Shown here: positions 5,037 to 5,107 of the stretch, in pieces
Position numbering within the stretch: the stretch's first letter is position 1
Layout: the number at the start of each line of letters is the position of its first letter
Assembly (NCBI GenBank): GCA_944387745.1
Contig: CALXGD010000090.1
Coordinates: forward strand, 1 to 5,107
DNA length: 5,107 nucleotides
Direction of reading: 5' to 3'
Source: an uncultured Oscillospiraceae bacterium
GTDB taxonomy: Bacteria > Bacillota_A > Clostridia > Oscillospirales > Oscillospiraceae
Position numbers and translations under genes: made by a program
The notes under the pieces: generated by a model
Told to the model about the DNA's origin: nothing
Database searches by the model: none
Seen by the model: the letters and a program-made list of their open reading frames with translations, nothing else

Positions 5037-5107
5037 TTTTTTTTTTTCAATGATACCGCGACCACCGAGATCTACACTCTTTCCCTACACGACGCTCTTC
5101 CGATCTC
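5037..5107 (+). other. Sequencing adapter contamination (Illumina P5/TruSeq universal adapter with oligo-T)
   Basis: Bases 5049-5106 match the 58-nt Illumina P5 plus read-1 adapter along their whole length, with one mismatch at 5057 (C for G). The ACACTCTTTCCCTACACGAC and GCTCTTCCGATCT parts are exact. Eleven Ts and a C (5037-5048) precede it, resembling the oligo-T spacer of surface-bound P5 primers, or the A-run often read past an adapter. None of this is genomic. The open frame running into it has no meaning. Confidence 0.98.

Noticed and set aside
5037..5047. The T-run as part of a terminator or a natural poly-T tract
   Set aside because: It directly precedes a P5 adapter and has no stem in front of it, so it is technical sequence.
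1..5107. CRISPR array, transposase, toxin-antitoxin or defence system
   Set aside because: No regularly spaced repeats and no proteins of these kinds are visible in any frame.

Overview
The window is almost certainly one short, high-GC contig from a Firmicute of class Clostridia. An Oscillospiraceae-like gut relative is my best guess. The gene order nusB / TsaD-like paralogue / xseA / xseB, the Gram-positive ribosome binding sites, the SleB-type cell-wall hydrolase with a copper-amine-oxidase-like N-terminal domain, and the CCA-encoding tRNA genes all fit. No gene resolves the genus.

Minus-strand block 1 (about 2950 down to 1) is an operon. A promoter near 2920-2948 is followed by nusB (antitermination factor), a degenerate paralogue of the tRNA-modification protein TsaD, xseA (large subunit of exonuclease VII) and the first codons of xseB (small subunit). 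The genes are tightly packed: a 3-nt gap between nusB and the TsaD paralogue, a 10-nt overlap into xseA, and a 71-nt gap before xseB. The first ~100 bases of the window are G/C-only or nearly so on the xseB side and look like contig-end noise, so xseB cannot be read past about its fifteenth codon.

Minus-strand block 2 (about 4150 to 3011) is one secreted SleB/CwlJ-type hydrolase gene. It has its own promoter, a repeat-rich leader that may fold, and a strong intrinsic terminator separating it from the nusB operon.

The plus-strand RNA block (4342-4626) has a good sigma-A promoter with an extended -10. Behind it come a tRNA-like 5' fragment, a stretch that can form two mutually exclusive long hairpins, an intact tRNA-Gly(CCC), and a perfect 32-nt palindromic terminator. 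The promoter-proximal 4389-4491 segment is the least explained part of the window.

The right end (4626-5107) holds a minus-strand remnant of an unrecognised protein gene split by a frameshift, a terminator, and the 3' three quarters of a tRNA-Gln(CTG) gene. The tRNA is cut off in its D-loop by a T-run and an Illumina P5/TruSeq universal adapter. The last 71 bases are therefore not genomic. I found no CRISPR array, transposase, phage gene or defence system, and I see no previously undescribed multi-gene system here.
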